A stretch of 64,000 bases of DNA from Halocatena halophila (GCA_027563145.1 CP071306.1:1922001-1986000), one strand, 5' to 3'. Numbered from the stretch's first letter, positions 17,450 to 24,550 are shown. The notes: generated by a model from the letters alone, not told the origin. Numbers and translations: made by a program.

Positions 17450-18620
17450 CGCCAGTTTTCATATTTCACCGGCAATTCTGTAGGTCAAAGACAAGTAGAT
17501 GAGTGGCCCCTACCTAAGGAGGGTGTAGTCAGCTGATGAAGGCGATCAAGCCCGAGGCGTTTTGCGAATGTAAGCCACACAATGCCCGTAGGGGGCAACC
17601 GGCCTTTGTTGCCAAGCCCCTGTACGGCACAAGTGCGGCTTATTGTAAGTGGTTTGCCAGTAAGGGACCAAGCAACCGTGATTCACGGCCTTGAGATACA
17701 TCTAACCCCGCAAAGCGGGATAGGATGCTTGAATGCCCCGATATGTGGCCATACGCGCTGTGTGGTCGCTAAGACGGTTCGAGACCGTTAAATCGGCTAT
17801 GACTAACCGCCATAAAGGCGCGATAAACCCCCTCCCTGGGTGTCTGGAAAAACTCAAAGAGTCCAATCCTGGCAAATCACGGGTTAGAAACCCAGACACA
17901 CCGATTCCCGGTGTGTAAGTTAGCAAATCGACCATAGTTAGGGTCATGTGACTCCATGATCGGGTTCGACCGCTCGACCGGACAAAACCGGTTTTGCACG
18001 AGCTCGCTGGGAGTCTAAGACATTGATCATGGCCATACACGATATCTTGAAGTCCGGCGTTAAGGACTAATGACGGTGAAACGGGGTAATGATGGTTCTT
18101 AAAACATGATCGGACGTAACAAACCCGACCAGGAAAGGCTTGGTACGGGTTGTGCGTGACCTACTCGAAATCTCGGCAGGCTCGCAGTTCTGTCGGGAGG
18201 CTGAAATGCTGAGATGATCGATTAAAAAGCTGCGGTGAATCTATGGGGGTCATTGACATATTCACGAGCACGAGTAAGTGATGTGGAAGTGACACAATAA
18301 TTGGAGTCATACGACACTATCCTTAGAGATAGCGTTAGTACTCTTGAGCCATATCCATCACCCTGGTGATTACCGTCACATCGTAAACTTAGACGTATCG
18401 CTAAGTGTACAGGATAAAGGACAAATGGCCGGAACGCGCATACTCGTTACCAATCTGGTTGTACAGGATATCATCTTTGGCACAATTAACCTGAAATCTC
18501 GAAACTCCAGCGAGCGTAGCGAGATAAGAGAACAAAACTGTACATTACTAAACGGCATTCCCTCGCGGGAATGTGCAAATGTGACATCTAAACAGCAGTT
18601 TATAGTTCGCCTTTGTGCGA
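17450..18620 (+). ncRNA. candidate long structured non-coding RNA
   Basis: About 1.2 kb without a credible gene but with at least fifteen strong hairpins. Examples are CCGTA.GGGGGCAAC / GTTGCC..GCCCC..TACGG (17586-17627), CCCGC/GCGGG (17707-17719), GGCCATAC/GTGTGGTC (17747-17767), GTGTCTGG/CCAGACAC (17840-17899), the palindrome CAAAACCGGTTTTG (17983-17996), ATCTCGGCA/TGCTGAGAT (18170-18215), ATCACC/GGTGAT (18357-18370), CATTCCC/GGGAATG (18556-18573) and AGTTCGC/GCGAACT (18604-18623). Base composition is more GC-rich than neighbouring viral genes. The 3' edge runs straight into hammerhead-like element 1. The strand is inferred from that ribozyme. Comparable phage-borne RNAs (GOLLD, ROOL) show this style, but I claim no homology. 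Confidence 0.5.
17738..17796 (+). ncRNA. tRNA-like element inside the structured RNA
   Basis: CCGATAT (17738-17744) pairs at six of seven positions with AAATCGG (17790-17796). Between them lie an 8-bp hairpin GGCCATAC/GTGTGGTC in the anticodon-arm position and a T-arm GACGG-TTCGAGA-CCGTT. No D-arm is present. Less regular than the intergenic copies listed below, so it may be coincidental. Confidence 0.35.
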
Positions 18621-18621
18621 A

Positions 18622-18685
18622 CTGTCGAAATAGCCCCTTAGCGGGTTATAACACCACTGTGGTGAGTGGTGTCTGATGATGACAG
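18622..18685 (+). ncRNA. type II hammerhead-like ribozyme 1
   Basis: Stem II strands CTGTC (18622-18626) and GACAG (18681-18685) pair perfectly. GAAA is at 18627-18630. Stem III is ATAGCCC/GGGTTAT (18630-18636, 18643-18649), and the cleavage nucleotide is A18650. Stem I is ACACCACT, loop GTGGTG, AGTGGTGT (18651-18672). CTGATGA is at 18673-18679. One extra U separates CTGATGA from stem II. Predicted cleavage after 18650 would leave a 78-base leader on the gene starting at 18729. Best of the four copies; core bases match the hammerhead consensus. Confidence 0.7.
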
Positions 18686-18728
18686 CCAGTAGTATCGAGT
18701 TGAAACTAACGGTAAACACTCTGTAACA

Positions 18729-19430
18729 ATGGGAATTGATCTTAGCAAATTCGGCAACAATGGCGCAAAGTACACGACTAAAGGCGACGAAAACAACGAG
18801 AACGAGAAGAATAACGACGGGCTGTATGACGATCGTATTGAGTCCTTTGAAACGGAATGGAAAGCCCAATCTGTCCGTCGATTTGTCGAACACGTAGCCA
18901 ATTATTTCGGCGTTGAAGTGAAAGAAGAGGTGGGCTATTCGGAGTGGGCTGATATTCATTTCGAGAAAACCGAGGAAATTTACGGAGATGATGGGCTGAA
19001 GGAATCCAACAAACAAGAATATGGTGGGAATCTCCACAAGTACAAACAGCAGTTCGGAACCCCCGACTACAGCTACGAAAAAGTAGACGAGGGCAATGCT
19101 GACGAATTCACTAAGGTGGAGGGAATGGCAGAGGAATTTGCCGATGACTATTCACCGATCTATCTACCCAAGAGCTTCGAATCACCTGATGAACTACGGT
19201 ATCGTAAAAAGGTCGAACCATCAGCTAAAAATATCACTGATAATATCGAAAACATTGCCAAAAATACCAAAGGTATAGGCTCAAAAACAAGAGATCGGTT
19301 CACAGAGAATATCAGCAATAACGAGGATTTCGTACTGTCCCTTCACTGTGTCGATGCTATGAAAGCTGCAATCGAAAAGTCTGATGAACTGAACATGGAA
19401 GAAATCATCGAATCAGTTACTGGAGAATAG
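18729..19430 (+). CDS. unknown acidic early protein
   Basis: 233 residues, strongly acidic, no recognised family. The N-terminal 40 residues are Asn/Asp/Glu-rich and probably disordered. Residues ~45-75 form a helical domain starting AQSVRRFVEHVANYFGVEVK. A Lys/Asn-rich linker follows around 175-195, and the C-terminus is helical (HCVDAMKAAIEKSDELNMEE). First gene of the early module, directly behind hammerhead-like element 1 and its conserved leader (TATCGAGTTGAAACTAAC). Start ATG 18729 is the first in frame after the leader. Confidence 0.7.
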   Translation: MGIDLSKFGNNGAKYTTKGDENNENEKNNDGLYDDRIESFETEWKAQSVRRFVEHVANYFGVEVKEEVGYSEWADIHFEKTEEIYGDDGLKESNKQEYGGNLHKYKQQFGTPDYSYEKVDEGNADEFTKVEGMAEEFADDYSPIYLPKSFESPDELRYRKKVEPSAKNITDNIENIAKNTKGIGSKTRDRFTENISNNEDFVLSLHCVDAMKAAIEKSDELNMEEIIESVTGE

Positions 19431-19434
19431 AAAA

Positions 19435-19596
19435 ATGACGTATGACAATTTCAACAGCTACGACGAGTATAGCGAGTGGTCGAGCAACTACGATAGCGAC
19501 AATGCTGCGAATAAGTGGGCTGAACAACGAAAAAGGGAACAGTCTTTCGGCAAAGCAGTAGACGAAGCTCGTAACGGCGAAATAATTAACGAGTAA
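19435..19596 (+). CDS. small acidic protein, unknown
   Basis: 53 residues (MTYDNFNSYDEYSEWSSNYD start). Tyr/Asp/Ser/Asn-rich N-terminus and a helical C-terminus (KWAEQRKREQSFGKAVDEA). It starts 4 bases after the preceding stop and ends 1 base before tRNA-like element 1, so it fits precisely between recognised elements. Function unknown. Confidence 0.55.
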   Translation: MTYDNFNSYDEYSEWSSNYDSDNAANKWAEQRKREQSFGKAVDEARNGEIINE

Positions 19597-19597
19597 C

Positions 19598-19656
19598 GGC
19601 ATAGCTGGTAGTCTATCTTCGCTTAGATAGTCATGGTTCGATTCTGTGATGTGCCA
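19598..19656 (+). ncRNA. mini tRNA-like structure 1
   Basis: Acceptor strand GGCATAG (19598-19604) pairs with TGTGCC (19650-19655). CTGGTAG looks like a D-loop with its GG. CTATCT/AGATAG forms a hairpin in the anticodon-arm place. The T-arm is CATGG-TTCGATT-CTGTG (19632-19648). There is no D-stem. The structure begins 2 bases after the stop of the 53-residue gene. It keeps the parts that RNase P and RNase Z read (acceptor plus elbow). Confidence 0.6.
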
Positions 19657-19660
19657 TGTG

Positions 19661-19697
19661 GTTTTATATAATAGGTTGAGAATTATGTTATTGAAGG
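19661..19697 (+). promoter_or_regulatory. promoter-like GAGAATTAT repeat, copy 1
   Basis: TTTTATATAATAGG (TATA-like) then GAGAATTATGTTATTGAAGG (19678-19697). The second part recurs at 30733 and 35439 with two or three changes. Here the reading frame starts with TTG rather than ATG. Confidence 0.4.
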
Positions 19698-19784
19698 GGT
19701 TAGACAGCTGCTTAGCCTTGCTCCAATGCCCTATACATTACACTGGTAACACTGTAATAGGTATAGCTGTAAACAGGGTATAAA

Positions 19785-19798
19785 TAACGAGAAGGGGG
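19785..19798 (-). promoter_or_regulatory. recurrent pyrimidine motif, reversed relative to neighbours
   Basis: Minus-strand CCCCCTTCTCGTTA. The surrounding stretch (ACAGCAACAGCACCGC, then a polypyrimidine run near 19861-19880) resembles the control regions at 16121, 29851 and 52886. Unlike those, no minus-strand gene lies downstream, so it may drive an antisense RNA or act as a two-sided element. Confidence 0.45.
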
Positions 19799-19882
19799 CT
19801 GTTTTAATCACTACAACTACAGCAACAGCACCGCAAACCCCTACATACTCCCTTTGTTGTTTCCCTCTTTCTTCCCCTTTTA

Positions 19883-19930
19883 GCTGGTAACATGGTTGTC
19901 TACAGATTGGTTCGATTCCAATTATCAGCA
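19883..19930 (+). ncRNA. mini tRNA-like structure 2
   Basis: GCTGGTA (19883-19889) pairs with TATCAGC (19923-19929), 7 of 7 with one G-U. The 16-base linker contains TGGTTGTCTACAG. The T-arm ATTGG-TTCGATT-CCAAT (19906-19922) has five perfect pairs. There is no anticodon arm and no D-stem, so it cannot be a decoding tRNA. It lies ~100 bases upstream of the next gene (20027). Confidence 0.6.
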
Positions 19931-20026
19931 TGAACAGATTCCTTCCTTAACCAAGAAGTGTATTAAAAATCTCCAGACAATGGCAAAACTAACCATCTTG
20001 TCCAGCGATTGCGGGGTATCGACACA

Positions 20027-20284
20027 ATGAGTACCAGCAGTGATGATTTCTCGGACGTTTCACGAGATCCTGCTGACTATGCTCCAACAACACACTTCAA
20101 GCAACAACGCCGGAAACGATCAGTTGCCGGATGGAAAATCCGTGATGCTATCGAAAACGGAACCATCGAGAAGTCTGAGGAGAATGAAGATTGTGTAGTC
20201 TTCAATTCAGACTATATCAATTTGGTAGTTGCCCTGGACGGCGATGTCATAACGGTGTATAATAATGGTGGTGATGTATATTAA
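20027..20284 (+). CDS. small protein, DUF4258-like pattern
   Basis: 85 residues from ATG 20027 (MSTSSDDFSDVSRDPADY); a TTG start at 20009 is possible but less likely. The second half (IRDAIENGTIEKSEENED then VVFNSDYINLVVALDGDVIT) has the small alpha+beta pattern of DUF4258/RelE-like proteins. The active residues of a toxin cannot be identified, and no antitoxin partner is adjacent. Treat as unknown with a weak family hint. Confidence 0.5.
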   Translation: MSTSSDDFSDVSRDPADYAPTTHFKQQRRKRSVAGWKIRDAIENGTIEKSEENEDCVVFNSDYINLVVALDGDVITVYNNGGDVY

Positions 20285-20370
20285 TGAAATAATCTAACTT
20301 AGACTCTCTGTCGTAGTTTGAAATATCTATGAAAGGCACTGCTTCATAATCAAAAGATCAACTTACACCG

Positions 20371-20916
20371 ATGTTTGAAGAAAAACAAGGAAATTTCACG
20401 TACCGAATTCCGCTCGATAAACCAACCCACAGTGAAGCCAGTAGGGTATTTCGAAAAATGATCCTCTTAGATCGTCTTGGCCACCGTCTCATTGTCCGTA
20501 ACCCAAAAGATGTATTTAATAAAGATCCAGTCAGGTATGCAACCTTCCAAACACGAGACAATGAAGGACGTGTTAAGGGTGTTCCAAAACGATTCGAGCA
20601 TTCCGCTTCATGGAGGGATATGCCAACTGGACCAGGGCGATGGGAAGATCTGGAAATGAAAAATGGCTCAAGTGGTGGAACAACTATCAAAGGGAATGTC
20701 TACGTTGGAAATGAAATTTTCCGACGAGTATTCATCAAAACCACAGTTGACCTAACACCCAGTGAGATAGAAGCAGCGTATGAAAACGGCGAGAATGAAG
20801 ATGACGTAATGTATGTTCTCAATGATGCTATTGGATGGGCTTCTCAAGAAGCTCTTGATAAAGCCCTTGAAGATCACCACAAGAAAATGGAAAACTCAGA
20901 GGTAGTTGAGGCATGA
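20371..20916 (+). CDS. unknown early protein
   Basis: 181 residues, mixed alpha/beta, no recognised family. Visible features are a basic middle (SEASRVFRKMILLDRLGHRL), a Gly/Ser turn (MKNGSSGGTTIKGNVYVGNE) and an acidic helical C-terminus (LTPSEIEAAYENGENEDD). It lies upstream of ribozyme-like element 2 in a run of early plus-strand genes. Confidence 0.6.
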   Translation: MFEEKQGNFTYRIPLDKPTHSEASRVFRKMILLDRLGHRLIVRNPKDVFNKDPVRYATFQTRDNEGRVKGVPKRFEHSASWRDMPTGPGRWEDLEMKNGSSGGTTIKGNVYVGNEIFRRVFIKTTVDLTPSEIEAAYENGENEDDVMYVLNDAIGWASQEALDKALEDHHKKMENSEVVEA

Positions 20917-20963
20917 GACACGAAATAAAAATGAATGTATGGCATGTGGCTGTAATTTATAAA

Positions 20964-21018
20964 TCGAAACAGCCAGCGCTGGCTGTCGTACCACCGTGGT
21001 GGGTGGTACCCGATGAGA
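20964..21018 (+). ncRNA. type II hammerhead-like ribozyme 2 (variant core)
   Basis: CGAAA at 20965-20969, stem III ACAGCCAGC/GCTGGCTGT (20969-20986), cleavage nucleotide C20987, stem I GTACCACC, loop GTGGTG, GGTGGTAC (20988-21009), then CCGATGA (21010-21016). The core has C in place of the invariant U of CTGATGA, and stem II has at most two pairs, so this copy may be inactive. It precedes the gene at 21032 by 15 bases. Confidence 0.5.
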
Positions 21019-21031
21019 AGCCAATACAACA

Positions 21032-21334
21032 ATGTCTACTGAAATTAGAAACAACAACGACGAAGATATCGATACTAAATCAGCGAGATCAATATCAAAT
21101 GAATTCATTGAGGTACTGAAATCTCAAACAAGCAGTCTCATAACCGTTAGACAGTATGGAATAGTGGATGAATTTATGTTCAAAATTGAACATAAAAACA
21201 AAGAGGAATTTGATTATCTCATTGAAACCACGTTAGATAATATCAGAGATGCAGGATTCAAAATTACAAGCGTTCTCTACAAGAAAGAGTGCATTATTGT
21301 AGAACCAGACGACCCCTTTATTGTTGAAATATAA
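21032..21334 (+). CDS. early paralogue family protein A
   Basis: 100 residues. Shares its C-terminal half with the two genes downstream: DAGFKITSVLYKKECIIVEP here, DAGFKISSVLFDKDAILVEP at 21443 and NAGFDVNEVRFEEKTILVE at 22037. The module is about 60 residues of alpha/beta pattern (MFKIEHKNKEEFDYLIETTL). Function unknown. Its stop codon abuts ribozyme-like element 3, and each family member carries a related leader, so gene and leader probably duplicated together. Confidence 0.65.
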   Translation: MSTEIRNNNDEDIDTKSARSISNEFIEVLKSQTSSLITVRQYGIVDEFMFKIEHKNKEEFDYLIETTLDNIRDAGFKITSVLYKKECIIVEPDDPFIVEI

Positions 21335-21390
21335 CCGAAACAGCCATCAGGGCTGTCATACCACTGTGATGGGTGGTATCTGATGATGGT
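21334..21390 (+). ncRNA. type II hammerhead-like ribozyme 3
   Basis: Stem II ACC (21334-21336) with GGT (21388-21390), GAAA 21337-21340, stem III ACAGCC/GGCTGT with loop ATCAG (21340-21356), cleavage nucleotide C21357, stem I ATACCACT, loop GTGATG, GGTGGTAT (21358-21379), CTGATGA 21380-21386. As in copy 1 a single U follows CTGATGA before stem II. Starts on the last base of the upstream stop codon and leads to the gene at 21443. Confidence 0.62.
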
Positions 21391-21442
21391 AGTCATTAGC
21401 GTATCTGTTGGATCGAGCTGTAATCAATAGCCGAAATAAACC

Positions 21443-21973
21443 ATGTCTGTAGAAACCAACCAAAGTGAAAGTAGTGAAGATGAAGATGCAATGAGAAAAC
21501 GTTCTGAGAGATTCCTTGAGAAACTCCGTGAGCATATTGTTATCTGCTCTGCTGAGAGATATGGCACCCCTGATATGTTGATGTACCGTGTTGAACTTAA
21601 GGGGGATTTGGACGATTATGAAAATAGTATGTCGTCAGTGGTTCTCGACCCAATCTATGATGCTGGATTTAAAATTTCGAGTGTGCTGTTCGATAAAGAT
21701 GCAATTCTCGTAGAGCCAGACAACGCTGGAATCAATGAGATTTCACAAGAAGAAATAGAAGAAATCTTTGAAGGAGCCTACGACATTCAGGCTGATCACA
21801 CTACTGAAGGAGGGTATATGTTCAAGATTGATTCTGAAGTTAGATTTGGTAACGATATTGTCTGTCCACTTAGCAACGTTGGGTACGTTATTGATGACGT
21901 GAATCATCCTGACGGATTCATGAAGTCTGAATATAAAGTCGTCGCAATTCGGCCAGTAGATTGGATTAGATAG
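21443..21973 (+). CDS. early paralogue family protein B
   Basis: 176 residues. Residues ~20-95 are the module shared with the proteins at 21032 and 22037 (ERYGTPDMLMYRVELKGD, DAGFKISSVLFDKDAILVEP). The C-terminal ~75 residues are a second, unrelated beta-rich part (ADHTTEGGYMFKIDSEVR; VICPLSNVGYV-like). Acidic, soluble, function unknown. The leader contains ribozyme-like element 3 and the conserved GGATCGAGCTGT stretch. Its own 3' end contains GATAGCACCTGATTAG, a truncated copy of the ribozyme 3' half. Confidence 0.65.
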   Translation: MSVETNQSESSEDEDAMRKRSERFLEKLREHIVICSAERYGTPDMLMYRVELKGDLDDYENSMSSVVLDPIYDAGFKISSVLFDKDAILVEPDNAGINEISQEEIEEIFEGAYDIQADHTTEGGYMFKIDSEVRFGNDIVCPLSNVGYVIDDVNHPDGFMKSEYKVVAIRPVDWIR

Positions 21974-22036
21974 CACCTGATTAGACACCCATTGTATCGA
22001 GCTGTGAATAACAAGAACGACGCAACTAATTTCACA

Positions 22037-22519
22037 ATGGCAACTACGTCTAACAACGACAGCGACAACATAGAAACACTCGAAGATATCCTTAGTAGTT
22101 TTGAGGAAGTTAAACGTGTGCAATCCAACAAGTACAAAATTGAATCCGAGTATAAGACTATCACAAGTGTAGAAATAGGTAATATTCTTAATGCTGGCTT
22201 TGATGTCAATGAAGTTCGATTCGAAGAGAAGACCATTTTAGTCGAGAAGGTCGAAGAAGAGTCTGAACCAGAACAGGAAAAGGCGACTATCGTCGATAAA
22301 CTTGAGGCAGTCGTTGAAGACTGTGAACACATCGAAGAAATATATGGCGACAGAGATCGGGAGATTATGATTCGCATCTCCGAAGAAAAGTCAATTCTTC
22401 TTTCAGCAGTCGAAATAATGGAGATCAAAGATCTCGGTTGGGAAATAGCTTTCATCGGCAATACATCTGGGAATACAACCACAACCAACGTCTATCTAAA
22501 GGAGAGAACTGAAAATTAG
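22037..22519 (+). CDS. early paralogue family protein C
   Basis: 160 residues from ATG 22037 (MATTSNNDSDNIETLED). The frame opens at 21992, but that part is the conserved leader sequence (TATCGAGCTGTGAATAAC) also found untranslated before other genes. The first half carries the family module (VEIGNILNAGFDVNEVRFEE). The second half repeats a similar alpha/beta unit (VEIMEIKDLGWEIAFIGNTS). Linker is Glu-rich. Function unknown. Confidence 0.62.
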   Translation: MATTSNNDSDNIETLEDILSSFEEVKRVQSNKYKIESEYKTITSVEIGNILNAGFDVNEVRFEEKTILVEKVEEESEPEQEKATIVDKLEAVVEDCEHIEEIYGDRDREIMIRISEEKSILLSAVEIMEIKDLGWEIAFIGNTSGNTTTTNVYLKERTEN

Positions 22520-22523
22520 AACA

Positions 22524-22543
22524 CCCCTTCTCGTTAATTCTAT
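22524..22543 (+). promoter_or_regulatory. recurrent pyrimidine motif
   Basis: CCCCTTCTCGTTAATTCTAT, 4 bases after the stop at 22519 and about 43 bases before ATG 22586. Close to the consensus over its whole length. Confidence 0.55.
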
Positions 22544-22585
22544 CGAATAGTGCTGTAAGAACGAAGTTAGCGAATAACGTGAGTT

Positions 22586-22834
22586 ATGAATTACGAAAAT
22601 CTCCAGATCGGTATTGAAAGATGCATCGACGGAATGAATCTTATCGCACAACACGGCAAATACCGTGAACGGCTTGAGCTCTACAAAACGGTTCAAGCGT
22701 TCGACTTCTTCAAAGTCCATGAATCATCGGATCAATACGGAGATCAATTCTGCATCGAACTCGAAGAACTCGAAACATTCCTCGAACGTCGATTAGAAGA
22801 TGAGGATATCGCACAGATTAAGGAAGATCGATAG
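22586..22834 (+). CDS. small helical protein, unknown
   Basis: 82 residues, acidic, predicted all-helical (YRERLELYKTVQAFDFFKVH; ELEELETFLERRLEDEDIAQ). No family recognised. It lies between the pyrimidine motif and ribozyme-like element 4, so it probably forms a separate transcription or processing unit. Confidence 0.6.
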   Translation: MNYENLQIGIERCIDGMNLIAQHGKYRERLELYKTVQAFDFFKVHESSDQYGDQFCIELEELETFLERRLEDEDIAQIKEDR

Positions 22835-22847
22835 GTACTGATCATTC

Positions 22848-22900
22848 CGAAACAGCCAGCGCTGGCTGTCGTGTTATCGTGGTGGATAGCACCTGATGAG
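22848..22900 (+). ncRNA. type II hammerhead-like ribozyme 4
   Basis: CGAAA ends at 22852, stem III ACAGCCAGC/GCTGGCTGT (22852-22869), cleavage nucleotide C22870, stem I GTGTTATC, loop GTGGTG, GATAGCAC (22871-22892), CTGATGA 22893-22899. Stem I differs from the other copies at most positions but keeps all pairs (one G-U), which is covariation. A convincing stem II is not found locally. Leads into the conserved GGATCGAGCTGTGAATAACG and ATG 22963. Confidence 0.6.
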
Positions 22901-22962
22901 TGTAGCCATTAGCGTATCCTGTTGGATCGAGCTGTGAATAACGAGAATGCCCATACAATACA

Positions 22963-23904
22963 ATGAGTGAAACAGAACACGCCAGAATAGTTTACAAAAA
23001 CCTCTTTGATCACTACCACAAGGAGTCTGTCGATTACTATATGCACCGATACAACGATATAGAAATGGCATTTGTACTACAACGGTTCGATAAATCCCTT
23101 CCTGAGCCAGTTCACAAAGGGATATACCGCGAATACGTCGAAGCAGGTTGGGATGTGCTTGAAATGCGGAATACAATGGACATTAACCAAACTACATGTC
23201 CAGTTTGTCGTTCGGATCTGTACCACTTTGAATTCTACGCCGACTCTTCTGAATTTGGCGTAATGAATCAATATGGAGATGTAATTAGAGTTACTAACGT
23301 CAGAGATACTGATGGGTTCTTTTGGGATCCAGAAGCACAGGCAACAGGAGATCATTTTATGTGTAAACGGTGTAAAGATTCTTTTGGAAATTTAGAAACC
23401 AATAGAGGTAGTATTCGACTCCATTTGCCAGAAGGATCGGACTACAACAGCGAGGATCAAATTACAGGGGCTACAACGCATAATGGCGTTGTTCGATTTG
23501 ACGACTATTGGTATAACGACCGATCGTTGTGGATTCCATTGTGTGATGTCTCCAACAGCCTTGATATGGAGGTGTTCGTTGGAGCAAAAGCAATTGGAAA
23601 GACAAAATATGAACAGCATCTCGAAGCAAATGGCTGGAGGGAGATCCAATATCACGAATTTAATGTGAACATGGACCCATTCACTGCCGAGACCAAGCTC
23701 CCTCGACTATTCAAGCGAGTTGTTGATGAATGGTCCAAATTGAATACAAAAATAGTCTCAGGTATCGATGAACCGTATCTTATGATCGACGGGAGTCGGC
23801 TGTTTACGACTTATGAAGGGTACGATCAGGTATACAACAGGATGGCAACATCTCTACAATCGATAGGTCTTGAAGAAGTTCCATCTTCACATGAATCAGA
23901 ATGA
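22963..23904 (+). CDS. zinc-ribbon-containing protein, unknown
   Basis: 313 residues. Residues ~75-150 hold two Cys pairs (CPVCRSDLYHFEF and MCKRCKDSFGN) that could bind one zinc ion, with an insertion between them. The N-terminal 70 residues are helical (HKGIYREYVEAGWDVLEM). The C-terminal half is mixed (GATTHNGVVRFDDYWYNDRS; NMDPFTAETKLPRLFKRVVD). No catalytic signature is visible. The gene follows ribozyme-like element 4 and overlaps the next small zinc protein by 14 bases. Confidence 0.6.
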   Translation: MSETEHARIVYKNLFDHYHKESVDYYMHRYNDIEMAFVLQRFDKSLPEPVHKGIYREYVEAGWDVLEMRNTMDINQTTCPVCRSDLYHFEFYADSSEFGVMNQYGDVIRVTNVRDTDGFFWDPEAQATGDHFMCKRCKDSFGNLETNRGSIRLHLPEGSDYNSEDQITGATTHNGVVRFDDYWYNDRSLWIPLCDVSNSLDMEVFVGAKAIGKTKYEQHLEANGWREIQYHEFNVNMDPFTAETKLPRLFKRVVDEWSKLNTKIVSGIDEPYLMIDGSRLFTTYEGYDQVYNRMATSLQSIGLEEVPSSHESE

Positions 23905-24016
23905 ATTCAGAGCGAACTCCGATTTAGTAGAGTGTAAAAAGTGTGGTCGAGAATTTAATCTTGGTGCACAACTATATTTCGGGCCATGCTGTCCAAGTTG
24001 TAGAACAAAGACGTAG
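23891..24016 (+). CDS. zinc-binding microprotein
   Basis: 41 residues, MNQNEFRANSDLVECKKCGR start. Two CxxC pairs (CKKC and CCPSC) 20 residues apart form a small zinc ribbon. It overlaps the previous stop and precedes leader element E1. One of about thirteen such microproteins in this virus. Confidence 0.5.
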   Translation: MNQNEFRANSDLVECKKCGREFNLGAQLYFGPCCPSCRTKT

Positions 24017-24020
24017 CTGA

Positions 24021-24076
24021 TCCCTTCTCGTCGTTCCCTTCGTTTTTGAAATCCCGTGAGTCACTGGCTCGCGGGA
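24021..24076 (+). promoter_or_regulatory. leader element E1: pyrimidine motif plus 9-bp hairpin
   Basis: TCCCTTCTCGTCGTTC, then TTTTTGAAA and the hairpin TCCCGTGAG/CTCGCGGGA (24052-24060, 24068-24076; one G-U) followed by CAGAAACA and ATG 24085. Placed between a stop and a start codon. Same plan as E2-E4 with a different stem sequence. Confidence 0.6.
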
Positions 24077-24084
24077 CAGAAACA

Positions 24085-24261
24085 ATGGTACGACTTGTTA
24101 AAGCGTTAAATGGGGCTGATGACGTTCAATTCGCAAACAATAATAAGAGAATGTATGTTCGACATGGCAAAACAGTTGTATTGTTTCGAGTGTCTGATTG
24201 GGAAATCATGGATGTTGTTGCTACAGCAACGCTGGATGTAGATAAATTGGCGACTCAATGA
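24085..24261 (+). CDS. small protein, unknown
   Basis: 58 residues from ATG 24085 (MVRLVKALNGADDVQFANNN). The frame is open further upstream, but that part is the E1 hairpin. Alpha/beta pattern with strands RMYVRHGKTVVLFRV and DVVATATLDV. Function unknown. Confidence 0.55.
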   Translation: MVRLVKALNGADDVQFANNNKRMYVRHGKTVVLFRVSDWEIMDVVATATLDVDKLATQ

Positions 24262-24270
24262 TAAAAAATT

Positions 24271-24429
24271 ATGCAAATGAAGCTCGTTGATGAGCGAGAA
24301 GTAGCACCGAAACGACCAAAAGGGAGCTGTCTTAACTTCAAAGACTGTGAGAACATGACCCCTGGAGGATCAAGTACTCGAAACACGCTTTGTACAGAGT
24401 GTATTGACGATATTCGAAATAATGAATAA
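24271..24429 (+). CDS. Cys-rich microprotein
   Basis: 52 residues (MQMKLVDEREVAPKRPKGSC start). Cysteines in GSCLNFKDC and LCTECIDD could bind zinc. The ending overlaps the next microprotein start by 8 bases. Function unknown; context is a cluster of zinc microproteins. Confidence 0.5.
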   Translation: MQMKLVDEREVAPKRPKGSCLNFKDCENMTPGGSSTRNTLCTECIDDIRNNE

Positions 24430-24550
24430 ACTATACAAATGCGTACATTGTGGTGTAGATTCGTTTGAACCAGATGTGATGGATGCATTTACATTCTGTA
24501 ATAAAAGTGATTCTGGAAATCACCATTTTGAAAAGATTAGTAATGAATAG
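24422..24550 (+). CDS. zinc-binding microprotein
   Basis: 42 residues (MNKLYKCVHCGVDSFEPDVM start). CVHC near the N-terminus plus FC and HH near the C-terminus could make a C2CH/C2HC zinc site. Overlaps both neighbours by 8 bases. Confidence 0.5.
   Translation: MNKLYKCVHCGVDSFEPDVMDAFTFCNKSDSGNHHFEKISNE

Noticed and set aside
17527..17560. Additional CTGATGA followed by a short hairpin, tested as another hammerhead
   Set aside because: The hairpin is followed by CGAGG rather than GAAA, and no stem III with a U-H cleavage site could be drawn.
18170..18215. CGAAATCTCGGCA...TGCTGAGAT as a possible hammerhead half
   Set aside because: Stem III pairs well, but the next base is G, which does not allow cleavage, and no CTGATGA follows. 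Kept only as a hairpin of the structured RNA.
20913..21119. 68-codon frame after the 181-residue gene
   Set aside because: It runs through ribozyme-like element 2 and into the next gene in another frame; the paired bases explain the sequence better than coding does.
24046..24084. Longer N-terminus for the 58-residue gene (and likewise at 24805, 26253 upstream and 38047)
   Set aside because: The extra codons coincide with the E-type hairpins, whose stems covary between copies; the ATG after the hairpin is preferred.
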